A model generated the notes under the pieces. It saw only the letters and a program-made list of their open reading frames with translations. It had not been told where the DNA came from and did not search any database. The position numbers were made by a program, and so were the translations under genes. This document shows, piece after piece, positions 1 through 8,765 of a DNA stretch of 64,000 nt (within the stretch, counting starts at the first letter, position 1; each line of letters begins with the position of its first letter). The DNA is from Mannheimia haemolytica (lineage in GTDB: Bacteria > Pseudomonadota > Gammaproteobacteria > Enterobacterales > Pasteurellaceae), in the NCBI RefSeq assembly GCF_004342115.1, contig NZ_SMAC01000007.1, forward strand, positions 30,620 through 94,619. Direction: 5' to 3'.

Positions 1-152
1 ACTTTCTTAGCACCTGCTGCTTTTAAGGTTTCCAGATAATTCGGGTTAAGATCCACACCGTATGTGTCTAATCCGGCAGCGATACAAGATTTTGCTGCTC
101 CCATACCCATTGCTCCTAAGCCGATGACGGCTACGCTATATTTTTGACTCAT
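1..152 (-). CDS. ltnD: NAD(P)-dependent L-threonate/3-hydroxyacid dehydrogenase, N-terminal part
   Basis: The gene runs off the left edge of the window, so only the first 50 residues are seen. It starts at an ATG read leftwards from 152 (MSQKYSVAVIGLGAMGMGAA). VIGLGAMGMG is the dinucleotide-binding glycine motif of the 3-hydroxyisobutyrate dehydrogenase family, and D at about residue 34 in the second strand suggests NAD preference. Known family members of this type, next to a DeoR regulator, oxidise L-threonate in the otn/ltn (ygbJ) pathway. The divergent DeoR gene at 326 fits that arrangement. The family is clear; the threonate substrate is inferred from context. Confidence 0.7.
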   Translation of the reverse strand, partial: MSQKYSVAVIGLGAMGMGAAKSCIAAGLDTYGVDLNPNYLETLKAAGAKK

Positions 153-219
153 TGTTTATTCCCTCAAATAAATTAATGAACTTGATGGCGGTATATTAAC
201 CAATAGAAAAGATAAAATC

Positions 220-235
220 TGTGATGAAGATCACA
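220..235. promoter_or_regulatory. CRP (cAMP receptor protein) binding site
   Basis: TGTGA-TGAAGA-TCACA matches the CRP consensus halves exactly. It lies in the divergent gap between the ltnD-like gene (start 152) and the DeoR regulator (start 326), where it could act on either promoter. It suggests catabolite control of the sugar-acid operon to the left. Confidence 0.75.
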
Positions 236-325
236 AATATTAACAATAAATGTGAATTTTTGTGATTTTAATTTTGGAAGCTAAATCTGATATAATCTCT
301 TTTAACAATTAAAATAGGTTAAAAA

Positions 326-1084
326 ATGATCCCCTTAGAGAGACAACGAGAAATACTACGACTTATTAATAATAATGGTGTCGCAAGTATTAATTTTCTG
401 GCAGAACAGCTAAAAGTATCACATATGACAATTCGCCGTGATATTCAAAAGCTGGAAGAGCAAGGTAAGGTATCCCTAGTATCTGGTGGAGTTCAATCTC
501 TTGAACGATTAATCATGGAATTACCACACGATGATAAATCAATGTTATTCCAAGAGCAGAAATCAGCTATAGGATCTTTAGCATCACAGCTAATTCCCTC
601 AAACACAACTATTTATCTTGATGCTGGAACTACTACATTAGAAATAGCTCATCGGATAATCGATAGAAATGACTTACTAGTTGTAACAAACGATTTTGTT
701 ATTGCTCACTATCTTAGTAATTCAGGAAAATGTGATTTAATTCATATAGGAGGAAGTGTCTGTAAAGAAAACCTATCGACAACTGGTTCACTTGCAGCAG
801 AATTTCTGAAAAACCTATCAATCGATATGGCATTTATATCTACTTCATCCTGGAATTTAAAAGGTCTAACAACGCCGAACGAAAATAAAATCCCCGTTAA
901 AAAAGCAATTTTAGAGGCATCAAAGCAAAACATTTTAGTGACAGACTCTTCAAAATATGGAAAAGTCGCAACTTTTTTTGTTTGCCCTCTTACTGTATTT
1001 GACCAGATTATTTGTGATAAAGGATTATTTGAGAATGTACGAGACGCACTGAAAGGGCTAAGTATTAAATTAGATTTAGGATAA
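326..1084 (+). CDS. DeoR-family transcriptional regulator (YgbI-like)
   Basis: This 252-residue protein has the DeoR-family layout. An N-terminal winged helix-turn-helix spans about residues 6-57 (recognition helix near HMTIRRDIQKLEEQG), followed by a DeoRC sugar-phosphate sensor domain with the diagnostic YLDAGTTTLEIA segment near residue 95. It is divergent from the ltnD-like dehydrogenase, so it most likely represses that operon in response to a phosphorylated sugar acid, as E. coli YgbI is placed. A TATAAT -10 element is visible at 291-296. The ATG at 326 has only a poor ribosome site. The family call is firm; the target and ligand are inferred. Confidence 0.85.
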   Translation: MIPLERQREILRLINNNGVASINFLAEQLKVSHMTIRRDIQKLEEQGKVSLVSGGVQSLERLIMELPHDDKSMLFQEQKSAIGSLASQLIPSNTTIYLDAGTTTLEIAHRIIDRNDLLVVTNDFVIAHYLSNSGKCDLIHIGGSVCKENLSTTGSLAAEFLKNLSIDMAFISTSSWNLKGLTTPNENKIPVKKAILEASKQNILVTDSSKYGKVATFFVCPLTVFDQIICDKGLFENVRDALKGLSIKLDLG

Positions 1085-1160
1085 TCTTCTTACCAATTTT
1101 TTCTGAGAACGACAAGCAATCAAAAAGTATTATTTTTGCAAATAAGATATTAATAGGGAA

Positions 1161-1191
1161 AGTTAACAATCCTAGCAACGGATTGTTAACT
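1161..1191. terminator. Hairpin between converging genes
   Basis: A perfect 12-bp stem, AGTTAACAATCC (1161-1172) and GGATTGTTAACT (1180-1191), with a 7-base loop, sits between the ends of the DeoR gene and ffh. There is no strong T tract on either side, so termination activity is likely but not certain. Confidence 0.55.
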
Positions 1192-1223
1192 GATTTTCGG
1201 CTGGTACTAATAAAATAGGAATA

Positions 1224-2615
1224 TTAACGTTTACCAAACATACTGCCTAAGCCACCGAGACCGCCTAGACCACCACCCATCATACCTTTAACACCACGCA
1301 TCATTTTTGCCATTCCGCCTTTACGCATTTTTTTCATCATACGTTGCATATCATCAAACTGCTTGAGCAGCTTATTTACATCTTGCACCTGTGTTCCGGA
1401 GCCAAGTGCGATACGGCGGCGGCGTGAGCCTTTAATAATATCCGGATTTGCCCGCTCTTTTAAGGTCATAGAATTGATGATGGCTTCCATTTTCATGAAC
1501 ATTTTATCATCAACCTGACTTTTAACGTGGTCAGGCAGGTTTTTCGCCCCCGGTAGTTTATCGAGCATCGACATCATTCCACCCATTTTTTTCATTTCGA
1601 TAAGCTGCTCACGGAAATCTTCCAAGGTAAATTCATCGCCTTTTTTGAATTTGGCGGCAATTTTTTCCGCTTTTTCTTGATCAACCGAGCGTTGAATATC
1701 TTCAATTAAAGACATTACATCGCCCATACCTAAAATGCGGGAAGCCACACGGTCAGGGTGGAACGGCTCAAGGGCATCAGTTTTTTCACCCACACCTAAG
1801 AATTTAATCGGTTTACCGGTGATTTGGCGAATAGAAAGTGCCGCACCGCCTCGGGCATCACCATCGACTTTGGTAAGAATAACACCGGTAAGCGGCAACG
1901 CTTCGTTAAAGGCTTTTGCGGTGTTGGCGGCGTCTTGACCGGTCATCGCATCAACCGTAAATAGCGTTTCAATCGGATTCAGCACAGCGTGGATTTGTTG
2001 GATCTCTTCCATCATTTCGCCATCAACGTGTAAACGACCGGCAGTATCCACAATCAATACATCAAAGAAATTAAGCTTAGCGTGCTTCAGTGCCGCTTCT
2101 GCAATCGCTACCGGTTTTTGGCTGGTTTCGGTCGGGAAGAAGTCCACTTTTAACGTTTCAGCAAGGGTCTGTAGCTGCTTGATAGCGGCAGGGCGGTAAA
2201 CATCGGCAGAAACTACCAACACCTTTTTCTTGTGGCGTTCTTTCAGGAATTTTGCCAATTTGCCGACAGAGGTGGTTTTACCCGCACCTTGCAAACCTGC
2301 CATTAAAATTACCGCAGGCGGTTGGGCCGCAAGATTCAGCTCCTCGTTGGCTTCTCCCATTGCCGTTTCTAATTCGCTTTGTACGATTTTTAAGAACTCT
2401 TGCCCCGGCGTGAGGCTTTTGTTTACCTCAACCCCTAACGCACGCTCTTTGACCTTGTTGATGAAATCACGCACAACAGGGAGGGCAACATCCGCCTCCA
2501 ACAATGCCATACGAACTTCACGCAGGGTATCTTTAATATTATCTTCCGTTAGGCGACCTTTGCCCGTAATGTTACGCAGCGTTTTAGACAGTCTGTCAGA
2601 GAGGTTTTCAAACAT
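1224..2615 (-). CDS. ffh: Signal recognition particle protein Ffh
   Basis: Ffh binds 4.5S RNA and the signal sequences of nascent inner-membrane proteins and, with FtsY, delivers ribosomes to the Sec translocon. The protein is 463 residues from the ATG at 2615 (MFENLSDRLSKTL); a TTG 21 bases upstream would add 7 residues but does not match the family start. The N domain is followed by the G domain with GLQGAGKTT (P-loop, about residue 107), DTAGRLHVD and TKVDGDARGGA. The C-terminal M domain is methionine-rich and ends in a glycine/methionine tail. GAGAAAG precedes the ATG. It is a single gene here, between a convergent DeoR gene and the tRNA repeats. Confidence 0.97.
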   Translation of the reverse strand: MFENLSDRLSKTLRNITGKGRLTEDNIKDTLREVRMALLEADVALPVVRDFINKVKERALGVEVNKSLTPGQEFLKIVQSELETAMGEANEELNLAAQPPAVILMAGLQGAGKTTSVGKLAKFLKERHKKKVLVVSADVYRPAAIKQLQTLAETLKVDFFPTETSQKPVAIAEAALKHAKLNFFDVLIVDTAGRLHVDGEMMEEIQQIHAVLNPIETLFTVDAMTGQDAANTAKAFNEALPLTGVILTKVDGDARGGAALSIRQITGKPIKFLGVGEKTDALEPFHPDRVASRILGMGDVMSLIEDIQRSVDQEKAEKIAAKFKKGDEFTLEDFREQLIEMKKMGGMMSMLDKLPGAKNLPDHVKSQVDDKMFMKMEAIINSMTLKERANPDIIKGSRRRRIALGSGTQVQDVNKLLKQFDDMQRMMKKMRKGGMAKMMRGVKGMMGGGLGGLGGLGSMFGKR

Positions 2616-2722
2616 ATCAGCTTTCTCAATTTGCAAAATTTTAGGAAAAAAGTACCGCTTGTGAGCGGAAAGTTGCCGCCATTATACAAAAAAAAGCGTT
2701 ACGGTTATAGGGAAATAAAAAA

Positions 2723-2748
2723 ACGGCATAGCGATTAAACTATGCCGT
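2723..2748 (-). terminator. Leftward intrinsic terminator with no obvious gene
   Basis: ACGGCATAG (2723-2731) pairs with CTATGCCGT (2740-2748). Read leftwards, the stem is followed by a run of seven Ts, a classical intrinsic terminator. No coding sequence or tRNA directly feeds it, because the tRNA unit has its own terminator at 2919-2940. The 2750-2910 stretch holds no convincing open reading frame. A TATTAT box, read leftwards, lies about 50-60 bases before the stem, so a short untranslated RNA is possible. Confidence 0.65.
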
Positions 2749-2911
2749 AAAATTTGACGATATTCGAGGAATCATTATTTAGTTATATTGTGCGATCATA
2801 ATACTCCGAATTGCGTATAAAAGTGAAGTGATATTTTCAAATTTATGTTAGAAATGAGAGGTAAATTACAAAATTAAAGGGGATATTATTGTTTGAAAAA
2901 ATAAGAGCGAA

Positions 2912-2940
2912 AAGAAAACCCTGATGATTGCTCATCAGGG
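2912..2940 (-). terminator. Intrinsic terminator of first tRNA pair
   Basis: CCCTGATGA (2919-2927) and TCATCAGGG (2932-2940) form a perfect 9-bp stem with a 4-base loop. On the leftward strand it is followed by TTTTCTTTT. It lies 10 bases beyond the 3' end of the tRNA-Asn gene and ends that transcript. Confidence 0.85.
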
Positions 2941-2950
2941 CTTCGGAATA

Positions 2951-3026
2951 TGGCTCCTCCTGCGGGACTCGAACCTGCGACATATGGATTAACAGTCCAC
3001 CGTTCTACCGACTGAACTAAGGAGGA
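2951..3026 (-). tRNA. tRNA-Asn (GTT), copy 1
   Basis: The 76-nt gene includes an encoded CCA end (TGG at 2951-2953 on the plus strand). The acceptor stem TCCTCCT/AGGAGGA, the D-loop TTCAGTCGGTAGA, the anticodon loop CTGTTAA with anticodon GTT, and the T-arm GGTTCGAGTCC are all visible. It follows tRNA-Phe by 5 bases in the same transcript. It is identical to the copy at 3278-3353. Confidence 0.97.
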
Positions 3027-3031
3027 ATTGA

Positions 3032-3107
3032 TGGTGCCTCGAGGCGGAATCGAACCACCGACACGGGGATTTTCAATCCCCTGCTCTACCGACTGAGCTA
3101 TCGAGGC
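3032..3107 (-). tRNA. tRNA-Phe (GAA), copy 1
   Basis: The 76-nt gene has acceptor stem GCCTCGA/TCGAGGC, D-arm AGCTCAGTCGGTAGAGC, anticodon loop TTGAAAA (anticodon GAA), T-arm GGTTCGATTCC and an encoded CCA. It is the first gene of a two-tRNA unit read leftwards from the promoter at 3126-3154 and is identical to the copy at 3359-3434. Confidence 0.97.
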
Positions 3108-3125
3108 AACGTCGTTGCGTGGTGC

Positions 3126-3154
3126 ATTATGCTGATTTTTTCGGGCTTCGTCAA
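3126..3154 (-). promoter_or_regulatory. Sigma-70 promoter of tRNA pair, copy 1
   Basis: Read leftwards, TTGACG (-35, 3149-3154) and CATAAT (-10, 3126-3131) are separated by 17 bases, and a GC-rich stretch (GCACCACGC) follows the -10, as expected for a stringently controlled stable-RNA promoter. Confidence 0.85.
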
Positions 3155-3245
3155 ATACAATTCTCAAAAATTTAGCGTTTTTGAACGCATAATACTAAAA
3201 ATTGAGCAATTTCTTAGTAGTTAGCCGGAAAGCTCAAAAAGAAAA

Positions 3246-3267
3246 CCCTGATGATTACTCATCAGGG
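3246..3267 (-). terminator. Intrinsic terminator of second tRNA pair
   Basis: CCCTGATGA (3246-3254) and TCATCAGGG (3259-3267) repeat the copy-1 stem, followed leftwards by TTTTC. One loop base differs from copy 1. Confidence 0.85.
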
Positions 3268-3277
3268 CTTCAGAATA

Positions 3278-3353
3278 TGGCTCCTCCTGCGGGACTCGAA
3301 CCTGCGACATATGGATTAACAGTCCACCGTTCTACCGACTGAACTAAGGAGGA
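3278..3353 (-). tRNA. tRNA-Asn (GTT), copy 2
   Basis: The 76-nt gene is identical to 2951-3026, with anticodon GTT and an encoded CCA, and follows tRNA-Phe copy 2 by 5 bases. Confidence 0.97.
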
Positions 3354-3358
3354 ATTGA

Positions 3359-3434
3359 TGGTGCCTCGAGGCGGAATCGAACCACCGACACGGGGATTTT
3401 CAATCCCCTGCTCTACCGACTGAGCTATCGAGGC
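3359..3434 (-). tRNA. tRNA-Phe (GAA), copy 2
   Basis: The 76-nt gene is identical to 3032-3107, with anticodon GAA and an encoded CCA. It is transcribed leftwards from the promoter at 3459-3487. Confidence 0.97.
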
Positions 3435-3458
3435 AACGTCAACGTCGTTGCGTGGTGC

Positions 3459-3487
3459 ATTATGCTGATTTCAGCTTGCAACGTCAA
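3459..3487 (-). promoter_or_regulatory. Sigma-70 promoter of tRNA pair, copy 2
   Basis: Leftward TTGACG (3482-3487) and CATAAT (3459-3464) have a 17-base spacer and a GC-rich discriminator. The spacer sequence differs from copy 1 except next to the -10. Confidence 0.85.
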
Positions 3488-3571
3488 ACGTTTTTTTGCA
3501 AATTTAAAAAAACCGCTGCTCAAATGTGCTTTTTTTATACTTTTCGGCTAAAAAACAGCATAATTCACACA

Positions 3572-4663
3572 CTAACGAATATTGCGATATTTCTCTCTGG
3601 CGGTGGTTACTTTTCTTAAATAATTTCTAGCTTGAGAAGATGGATGAGCAGTGGTTAAAATTCGATAAACCGCATCAGGCGAAAGATCGTTAATTCTATC
3701 AATCGCAGAGTATCGGTCTGAATCAAACACTCGTAATACCGCACCTGCTCCGCTATTGTATGCAGAAATCATTGCATAGCGTTTAGCCACAGGATCTTCA
3801 ATTCCATCTAAGTATTCATCACGCAAAATAGTCAAATAAAGCGTACCTGCATCAATGTTATTTGATGGATTATAAAGATATTCACGACTTGGCTGCCCTC
3901 CCATACCTTTACGGGCAAAAATATCACGCCCGGCGGTACGAGGTACAACCTGCATTAAGCCAATCGCATTGGCATAGCTGATGGCATAAGGGTTGAATGC
4001 TGATTCGACTTCCATAATCCCTAAAATCAAACTTGGCTCAATACCATACTGCTTCGCCATTTTACGCACCAGCGGTAAATATTGTCTGGCACGTACTTCA
4101 ATGTGTCCTGCCACCATTTTAATCGTTACAAAGCTCACAGTTTGACCATTTTTCAAACGGCGTGTTTGCACCTTATTTTGCAACAAATAAGTCGCAAAAT
4201 CATTGGCGATGGCAACATTGGTAATATTTCGCCCGAATTGATCTTCAACCTGTCCGTTTAGGAAAGGGTTAGAGCTAATCGGTGCATCGCCTGAGGCAAA
4301 TAAATCAATCCCTTTCGGGTCTCTGCCCATTAATAAAGTATGAATAATCGAATTGCGTAGATGATTCTGATTCCCTAAAGTCTCAATCGTAATCACCCCT
4401 TCTTCAAACGAAATATGGCTACGGGTGTAAAACTTATCCGTATATTTCACATAATCTTTCTTACTGGCAACTAACAGCTCGTTACTTCCCCAAATATCAT
4501 CAATATTGTGAGAAAACTGCCCTGCCAAAATATCCAAACCATTGGTATCTTTAGAATAATCTACTCGGGTAGATTTTGGCTTCTTAGTCGATTTATTGCT
4601 CCCACAAGCAATAAGAAACGGAATAATTGCCAACATCGGCAAATATTTAGCATATTTTTTCAT
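3572..4663 (-). CDS. mltC: Membrane-bound lytic murein transglycosylase C (lipoprotein)
   Basis: MltC cleaves the MurNAc-GlcNAc bond of peptidoglycan from its anchor in the outer membrane. The 363-residue protein begins with a lipoprotein signal ([20 protein letters not shown], lipobox LIAC, Cys20). An N-terminal DUF3393-type domain precedes the C-terminal SLT domain, which carries the catalytic Glu in the [14 protein letters not shown] segment, then [11 protein letters not shown] and [11 protein letters not shown]. It is the last gene of mutY-yggX-mltC, 16 bases after yggX, the same order as in E. coli. Confidence 0.96.
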   Translation of the reverse strand: MKKYAKYLPMLAIIPFLIACGSNKSTKKPKSTRVDYSKDTNGLDILAGQFSHNIDDIWGSNELLVASKKDYVKYTDKFYTRSHISFEEGVITIETLGNQNHLRNSIIHTLLMGRDPKGIDLFASGDAPISSNPFLNGQVEDQFGRNITNVAIANDFATYLLQNKVQTRRLKNGQTVSFVTIKMVAGHIEVRARQYLPLVRKMAKQYGIEPSLILGIMEVESAFNPYAISYANAIGLMQVVPRTAGRDIFARKGMGGQPSREYLYNPSNNIDAGTLYLTILRDEYLDGIEDPVAKRYAMISAYNSGAGAVLRVFDSDRYSAIDRINDLSPDAVYRILTTAHPSSQARNYLRKVTTAREKYRNIR

Positions 4664-4679
4664 TGTGATTTAACCTTTA

Positions 4680-4949
4680 TTATTCGACCGGCTTATAGCC
4701 TTCGATGATGATCTCTTTACCTTCAAATAAAAAATTGACCATCTCTTGTTCGAGCAGTTTACGGTGTTCGGGGTTCATCATACTGAGTTTTTTCTCATTG
4801 ACGATCATTGTCTGTTTTTTAATCCACTCAGACCACGCTTGCTTGCTGATTGAGTCAAAAATACGCTTACCCAGCTCCCCCGGATAAAGTTGAAAATCTA
4901 AACCTTCTGCCTCTTGTTTTAAATATTCGCAAAATACGGTACGAGCCAT
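4680..4949 (-). CDS. yggX: Probable Fe(2+)-trafficking / oxidative damage protection protein
   Basis: This is a small 89-residue cytoplasmic protein of the YggX family, which limits iron-dependent oxidative damage and protects Fe-S enzymes. It shows the family start [19 protein letters not shown] with the conserved Cys7, and the segment [16 protein letters not shown]. It follows mutY, itself an Fe-S enzyme, by only 3 bases, which fits co-expression. Confidence 0.96.
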   Translation of the reverse strand: MARTVFCEYLKQEAEGLDFQLYPGELGKRIFDSISKQAWSEWIKKQTMIVNEKKLSMMNPEHRKLLEQEMVNFLFEGKEIIIEGYKPVE

Positions 4950-4952
4950 AAT

Positions 4953-6098
4953 TTAATCCTTAATCTCATTTTTCACACTGAATGCCAGCTCATCTAAAAT
5001 ACGTTTAACCGGCGTTGCTAAACCCACTTCGTTATGTTGGTGCAAATCATACCAATAATCCGCATTTGAAGATACCTTAGAAAGATAATTTCCTGCTTTT
5101 TCTTCGACAACAAGCGGTGAATTTTCACTTGTTTTTTTCAAATCGGTTTCTACTAAAACCGGGGTAATATCCAAATGAAAATGGCTAAAAGTATGCCTAA
5201 ATGCAGTTAATTGCTGTGAAATTTGCAAATTTTGCATAAAATCAGACCGCTTGAGAGCCTCTAAGCTCTCAAATTGCGGAAACGCAAATAAGCCCCCCCA
5301 AATGCCTTTTGCTTCCCGTTTTTGTAACAGCACTTTCGAGCCGCTTCTCAGCACTAAAAAATAGGTTTGACGCTCCGGCAAGGTTTTTTTCGGTTTCTTG
5401 GCAGGGAAGCTATCCCACGCTTGCATTGCATTCGTTTTACAATTTTCTTGTAGCGGGCAGAGCAAGCACTTAGGCTTTGTACGGGTGCAAATCATCGCCC
5501 CTAAATCCATCATCGCTTGGTTAAAGTCTGCCACTTGGGTATCAGGCGTCACACTTTCGCTTAATTGCCAAAGGCGATTTTCCACCGCTTTTTCACCCGC
5601 CCAGCCTTCTACTGCAAAATAGCGGCTTAACACCCGTTTGACATTGCCATCTAAAATCGGGTGTGGGGCATCTAACACAGAAGACAAAATCGCCCCTGCA
5701 GTACTTCTGCCCACTCCGGTTAATGCCAACACATCATCAAATCGGGTAGGAAATTCACCGCCAAACTCATCTCGAATTTGAATTGCCGCTTTATGCAAAT
5801 TTCTTGCCCGAGCGTAATAACCCAGCCCTGTCCACAAATGCAATACTTCATCAATCGAGGCATTAGCTAAGTCAATTACGGTGGGAAATCGTTCCATAAA
5901 ACGTGCAAAATAAGGAATAACGGTCGCTACTTGAGTTTGTTGCAACATTACCTCCGACAACCAAACCTGATACAGCGTTTTATTTTGCTGCCAAGGTAAA
6001 TGTTTCCGCCCATATTGCTCAAACCAAGCTAAAACAGCTTTGGCAAACGGATCAGAAGCTTTTGCTTTCGCTAAAGGAAATGGGGAATTGCTGTTCAT
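4953..6098 (-). CDS. mutY: A/G-specific adenine DNA glycosylase
   Basis: MutY removes adenine mispaired with 8-oxoguanine. The 381-residue protein has the helix-hairpin-helix glycosylase core ([15 protein letters not shown] with the catalytic Glu, [13 protein letters not shown] hairpin, catalytic Asp in [13 protein letters not shown]). The 4Fe-4S loop is C-x6-C-x2-C-x5-C ([17 protein letters not shown]). A C-terminal NUDIX-like domain ([24 protein letters not shown] at about 240-265) recognises oxoG. Length is typical. It is the first gene of the leftward mutY-yggX-mltC operon and is divergent from the VOC gene at 6182. Confidence 0.97.
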   Translation of the reverse strand: MNSNSPFPLAKAKASDPFAKAVLAWFEQYGRKHLPWQQNKTLYQVWLSEVMLQQTQVATVIPYFARFMERFPTVIDLANASIDEVLHLWTGLGYYARARNLHKAAIQIRDEFGGEFPTRFDDVLALTGVGRSTAGAILSSVLDAPHPILDGNVKRVLSRYFAVEGWAGEKAVENRLWQLSESVTPDTQVADFNQAMMDLGAMICTRTKPKCLLCPLQENCKTNAMQAWDSFPAKKPKKTLPERQTYFLVLRSGSKVLLQKREAKGIWGGLFAFPQFESLEALKRSDFMQNLQISQQLTAFRHTFSHFHLDITPVLVETDLKKTSENSPLVVEEKAGNYLSKVSSNADYWYDLHQHNEVGLATPVKRILDELAFSVKNEIKD

Positions 6099-6181
6099 TA
6101 AAAATCTTGAAATCCGAAAAATAAATTATCATACTGCAAGCGGTCAGTTTTACCAAAAATTTTACACATTAAGGAAAAAAG

Positions 6182-6574
6182 ATGAAATCGCCCATTTTAG
6201 GTTTCCACCACATTGCATTAATTGTTTCCGATTACGAAAAATCCAAACATTTCTACACCCGCATTTTAGGGGCAGAGATCATCGCAGAAACCTACCGAGA
6301 GCAACGTGCCAGCTATAAATTAGATTTACGCTTTAAAGATGGCTCACAAATTGAATTATTCAGTTTTCCTGAAACGCCGCCTCGTTTCACCTCGCCCGAA
6401 ACCTGCGGGCTTCGCCATTTGGCATTTCGAGTGGAAAATATTGAATATGCCATCGCATTTTTAGAACAACATCAATTACCGCATGAAGGGATCCGAATTG
6501 ATGAGATCACCGGCAAACGCTTCACGTTTTTCCGAGATCCGGACGATCTGCCGTTAGAGTTTTACGAGGTCTAA
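6182..6574 (+). CDS. yaeR: VOC (glyoxalase/bleomycin-resistance fold) protein, YaeR-like
   Basis: This 130-residue single-domain protein resembles E. coli YaeR along its whole length: HHIALIVSDYEKSKHFYTRIL at the start, IELFSFPETPPR and GLRHLAFRVENI in the middle, RFTFFRDPDDLPLEFYEV at the end. The H, E, H and E ligands of a metal-binding VOC site are present. The reaction of YaeR is not established. The stop codon is immediately followed by the ATG of the next gene, so the two are co-transcribed and translationally linked. An AAGGAAAAAAG ribosome site precedes the ATG. Confidence 0.88.
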   Translation: MKSPILGFHHIALIVSDYEKSKHFYTRILGAEIIAETYREQRASYKLDLRFKDGSQIELFSFPETPPRFTSPETCGLRHLAFRVENIEYAIAFLEQHQLPHEGIRIDEITGKRFTFFRDPDDLPLEFYEV

Positions 6575-7444
6575 ATGTTATATTTACTGATTGCAACCCT
6601 GATTTGGGCGAGTTCATTCATTGTAGGTAAAGTGGCGATTTCAGCCTTTGACCCTGTCCAAATTATGCAAATTCGGCTGACGTTAGCGGCGTTTATCGCT
6701 CTGCCGTTTTTTATTCCTGCGTATAAAAAAATCCAGAAAAATCAGCACATTAAAGTCTGGCTGATTAGTTTTCTCACTTTTCCTCTGTGCGTGATCTTAC
6801 AATTTTCCGGCTTGAAATTAACTTCCGCAGCAAGTGCCGTGGCACTACTCGGGCTAAACCCGCTTTTAACTGTGTTAGTCAGCTATTTTTGTTTCAAAAA
6901 ACAGGCAACCAGGCTCGATTTTATCCTAAGTTTATTTGCCTGCTTGGGGATTTTAATTATGGCATCGGGTAGCGATGATAGCGGTTCAATCAATGTATTA
7001 GGATTATTGCTTGTAACCTTAGGCAGTTTAAGTTTTATTGTGGGAATGTACCTCAGCAAAGAGATTCTGCAATCAGTAAAAGTGATCGATTTAACCAAGA
7101 TCACGCTGGTGCAAGGGGCAATTACCGCCTTACCTATTACCTTACTCTTTGCAGAAAATTGGCAACTGCCAACCAGTCTCTCAGCATGGGCGAGCGTAGC
7201 ATATTTAGGCATTATTTGTACCAGCTTGGCAATATTGTTATGGAACAAAGGCATCAGCCAATCTTCGCCTATTCTTGCAGGTATTCTACTCGCACTTGAA
7301 CCGGTATTCGGACTGCTAATGGCATTGGTCTTTTTATCAGAACAGCTCAGTTTAGTGACTTGGGTTGGGATTATTATTGTTATTTGCACCGCCTTACTCT
7401 CCGTTTTGCTACCGATGATGAAAAGATACAAGCGGTTAATTTAA
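6575..7444 (+). CDS. EamA/DMT-family transporter (10 TM helices)
   Basis: This is a 289-residue hydrophobic protein with ten predicted membrane spans in two EamA repeats, the first beginning at LIWASSFIVGKVAI, the second near the SLSFIVGMYLSKEIL segment. Drug/metabolite family members export amino acids, nucleosides or other metabolites; the substrate cannot be read from the sequence. It starts at the base after the VOC gene stop. Confidence 0.88.
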   Translation: MLYLLIATLIWASSFIVGKVAISAFDPVQIMQIRLTLAAFIALPFFIPAYKKIQKNQHIKVWLISFLTFPLCVILQFSGLKLTSAASAVALLGLNPLLTVLVSYFCFKKQATRLDFILSLFACLGILIMASGSDDSGSINVLGLLLVTLGSLSFIVGMYLSKEILQSVKVIDLTKITLVQGAITALPITLLFAENWQLPTSLSAWASVAYLGIICTSLAILLWNKGISQSSPILAGILLALEPVFGLLMALVFLSEQLSLVTWVGIIIVICTALLSVLLPMMKRYKRLI

Positions 7445-7459
7445 CAGGATTTTTTGCAA

Positions 7460-8173
7460 ATGAAATTTCCCCCTCTTTCCCACGGCATTTTACTTCGCCG
7501 TTATAAACGTTTTCTTGCCGATATTCAGTTGCCAAATGGCGAACAAATTACCCTCCATTGCCCAAATACCGGTGCGATGACAGGCTGTGCCAACCCCGGT
7601 GATACAGTTTGGTTTTCCACCTCTCATAACCCCAAACGTAAATATGCTCACACTTGGGAACTAACCCAAACCCAAGCGGGGGATTTTATTTGTGTCAATA
7701 CCTTGAGAGCCAATCAGCTTGTACAAGAAGCCTTGGAAAATCAATGGATTAGCGAGCTTGCGGATTATCAGCACATTCTGCCTGAACAAAAATATGGCAG
7801 TGAAAACAGTCGGATTGATTTTTTGCTCAAATCGGACCTTCTGCCGGATTGTTTTGTGGAAGTGAAATCTACCACCCTTTTAACCGAAAACGGTGTGGGA
7901 ATGTTCCCCGATGCCAAAACCGAGCGGGGGCAAAAACATTTGCGGGAGCTGACGAAAATCGCTGAACAGGGCTTACAAGCGGTCATTTTTTTCGCTATTT
8001 TGCACACAGGTATTGAACGGTTTGAAGTGGCAAAGCAGATAGACCCCAAATATGCCGAATTATTCGCTCAAGCCATTGCACAAAAAGTGCAAGTTCTCTC
8101 CTATAAAATGGCAATTTCATTGGAAAACGGGCAACCTATTGCGACAACCTTAACAAAGAAATGTGAGTTTTAA
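7460..8173 (+). CDS. sfsA: Sugar fermentation stimulation protein SfsA
   Basis: This SfsA-family protein has 237 residues from the ATG at 7460 ([18 protein letters not shown]). A TTG two codons upstream is possible but less likely; AGGA at 7446-7449 is correctly placed for the ATG. Family signatures include [29 protein letters not shown] and [17 protein letters not shown], which contain the acidic residues of the nuclease-like fold. In E. coli it affects maltose gene expression and binds DNA; its exact role is unclear. It lies 15 bases after the EamA transporter gene. Confidence 0.93.
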   Translation: MKFPPLSHGILLRRYKRFLADIQLPNGEQITLHCPNTGAMTGCANPGDTVWFSTSHNPKRKYAHTWELTQTQAGDFICVNTLRANQLVQEALENQWISELADYQHILPEQKYGSENSRIDFLLKSDLLPDCFVEVKSTTLLTENGVGMFPDAKTERGQKHLRELTKIAEQGLQAVIFFAILHTGIERFEVAKQIDPKYAELFAQAIAQKVQVLSYKMAISLENGQPIATTLTKKCEF

Positions 8174-8233
8174 GCTTGAAAACACACAGCATATCCCCAT
8201 ATAAGCCAAAGTTTTTAAAAAGAAGGATTTAGT

Positions 8234-8755
8234 ATGACAACGATTGTATGCGTGCGTAAAGACGGAAAAGTGGCTATCGGTGGTGATGGTCAGGCAACGC
8301 TTGGAAATTGTATCGAGAAAGGCACGGTGCGGAAAGTTCGCCGTTTGTATAAAGACAAAGTGGTGACAGGCTTTGCCGGCTCGACCGCTGATGCCTTTAT
8401 TTTGCGTGATTTATTCGAGAAAAAATTGGAGTTACACCAAGGGCATTTAGTGAAATCGGCAGTGGAACTGGCAAAAGAGTGGCGTACCGAGCGTGCTTTA
8501 CGCCGTTTAGAAGCGATGATGATTGTCGCCAATGACAGCGAGTTTTTATTGGTTTCAGGTTCGGGCGATGTGATTGAGCCGGAGCAAGATGTACTGGCGA
8601 TTGGTTCAGGCGGTAACTATGCGAAAGCCGCTGCTCTTGCGTTATTACGCACCGAAAATAATTTATCTGCAAAAGAAATCGTTGCGGAAGCGTTAAAAAT
8701 TGCCGGCGATATTGATATTTACAGTAACCACAAGCACGTGATTGAAGAAGTTTAG
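8234..8755 (+). CDS. hslV: ATP-dependent protease peptidase subunit HslV (ClpQ)
   Basis: HslV is the N-terminal nucleophile threonine peptidase of the HslVU protease. After removal of Met the mature chain starts [19 protein letters not shown], exposing the catalytic Thr. [14 protein letters not shown] and the C-terminal NHKHVIEEV are also typical. At 173 residues it has the usual length. AGAAGGA lies ahead of the ATG. hslU follows 54 bases later in the same direction. Confidence 0.98.
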   Translation: MTTIVCVRKDGKVAIGGDGQATLGNCIEKGTVRKVRRLYKDKVVTGFAGSTADAFILRDLFEKKLELHQGHLVKSAVELAKEWRTERALRRLEAMMIVANDSEFLLVSGSGDVIEPEQDVLAIGSGGNYAKAAALALLRTENNLSAKEIVAEALKIAGDIDIYSNHKHVIEEV

Positions 8756-8765
8756 TTAAATAACT

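Larger units (their letters stand above)
2914..3137. repeat. Tandem duplication unit, copy 1 (tRNA-Phe/tRNA-Asn)
   Basis: About 225 bases containing the -10 element, tRNA-Phe, tRNA-Asn and the terminator recur at 3241-3470 in the same orientation, 327 bases apart. Differences are few: one base in the terminator loop, one between terminator and tRNA-Asn, and a 6-base AACGTC duplication upstream of tRNA-Phe in copy 2. Sequence between the two units is unrelated. Confidence 0.9.
3241..3470. repeat. Tandem duplication unit, copy 2 (tRNA-Phe/tRNA-Asn)
   Basis: This is the second unit of the duplication described at 2914-3137. It carries an extra AACGTC just upstream of tRNA-Phe. The homology ends between the -10 and -35 elements, yet a TTGACG -35 box with 17-base spacing is present in both copies. 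Confidence 0.9.

Noticed and set aside
725..786. Concern that the nonapeptide repeats of LktA (residue numbers) were a DNA-level tandem repeat
   Set aside because: The protein repeats are conserved but the DNA differs between units; this is the normal RTX domain rather than a mobile repeat.
2886..3167. 93-codon open frame on the minus strand
   Set aside because: It runs through the tRNA-Phe and tRNA-Asn genes and their terminator; it is a translation of stable RNA sequence.
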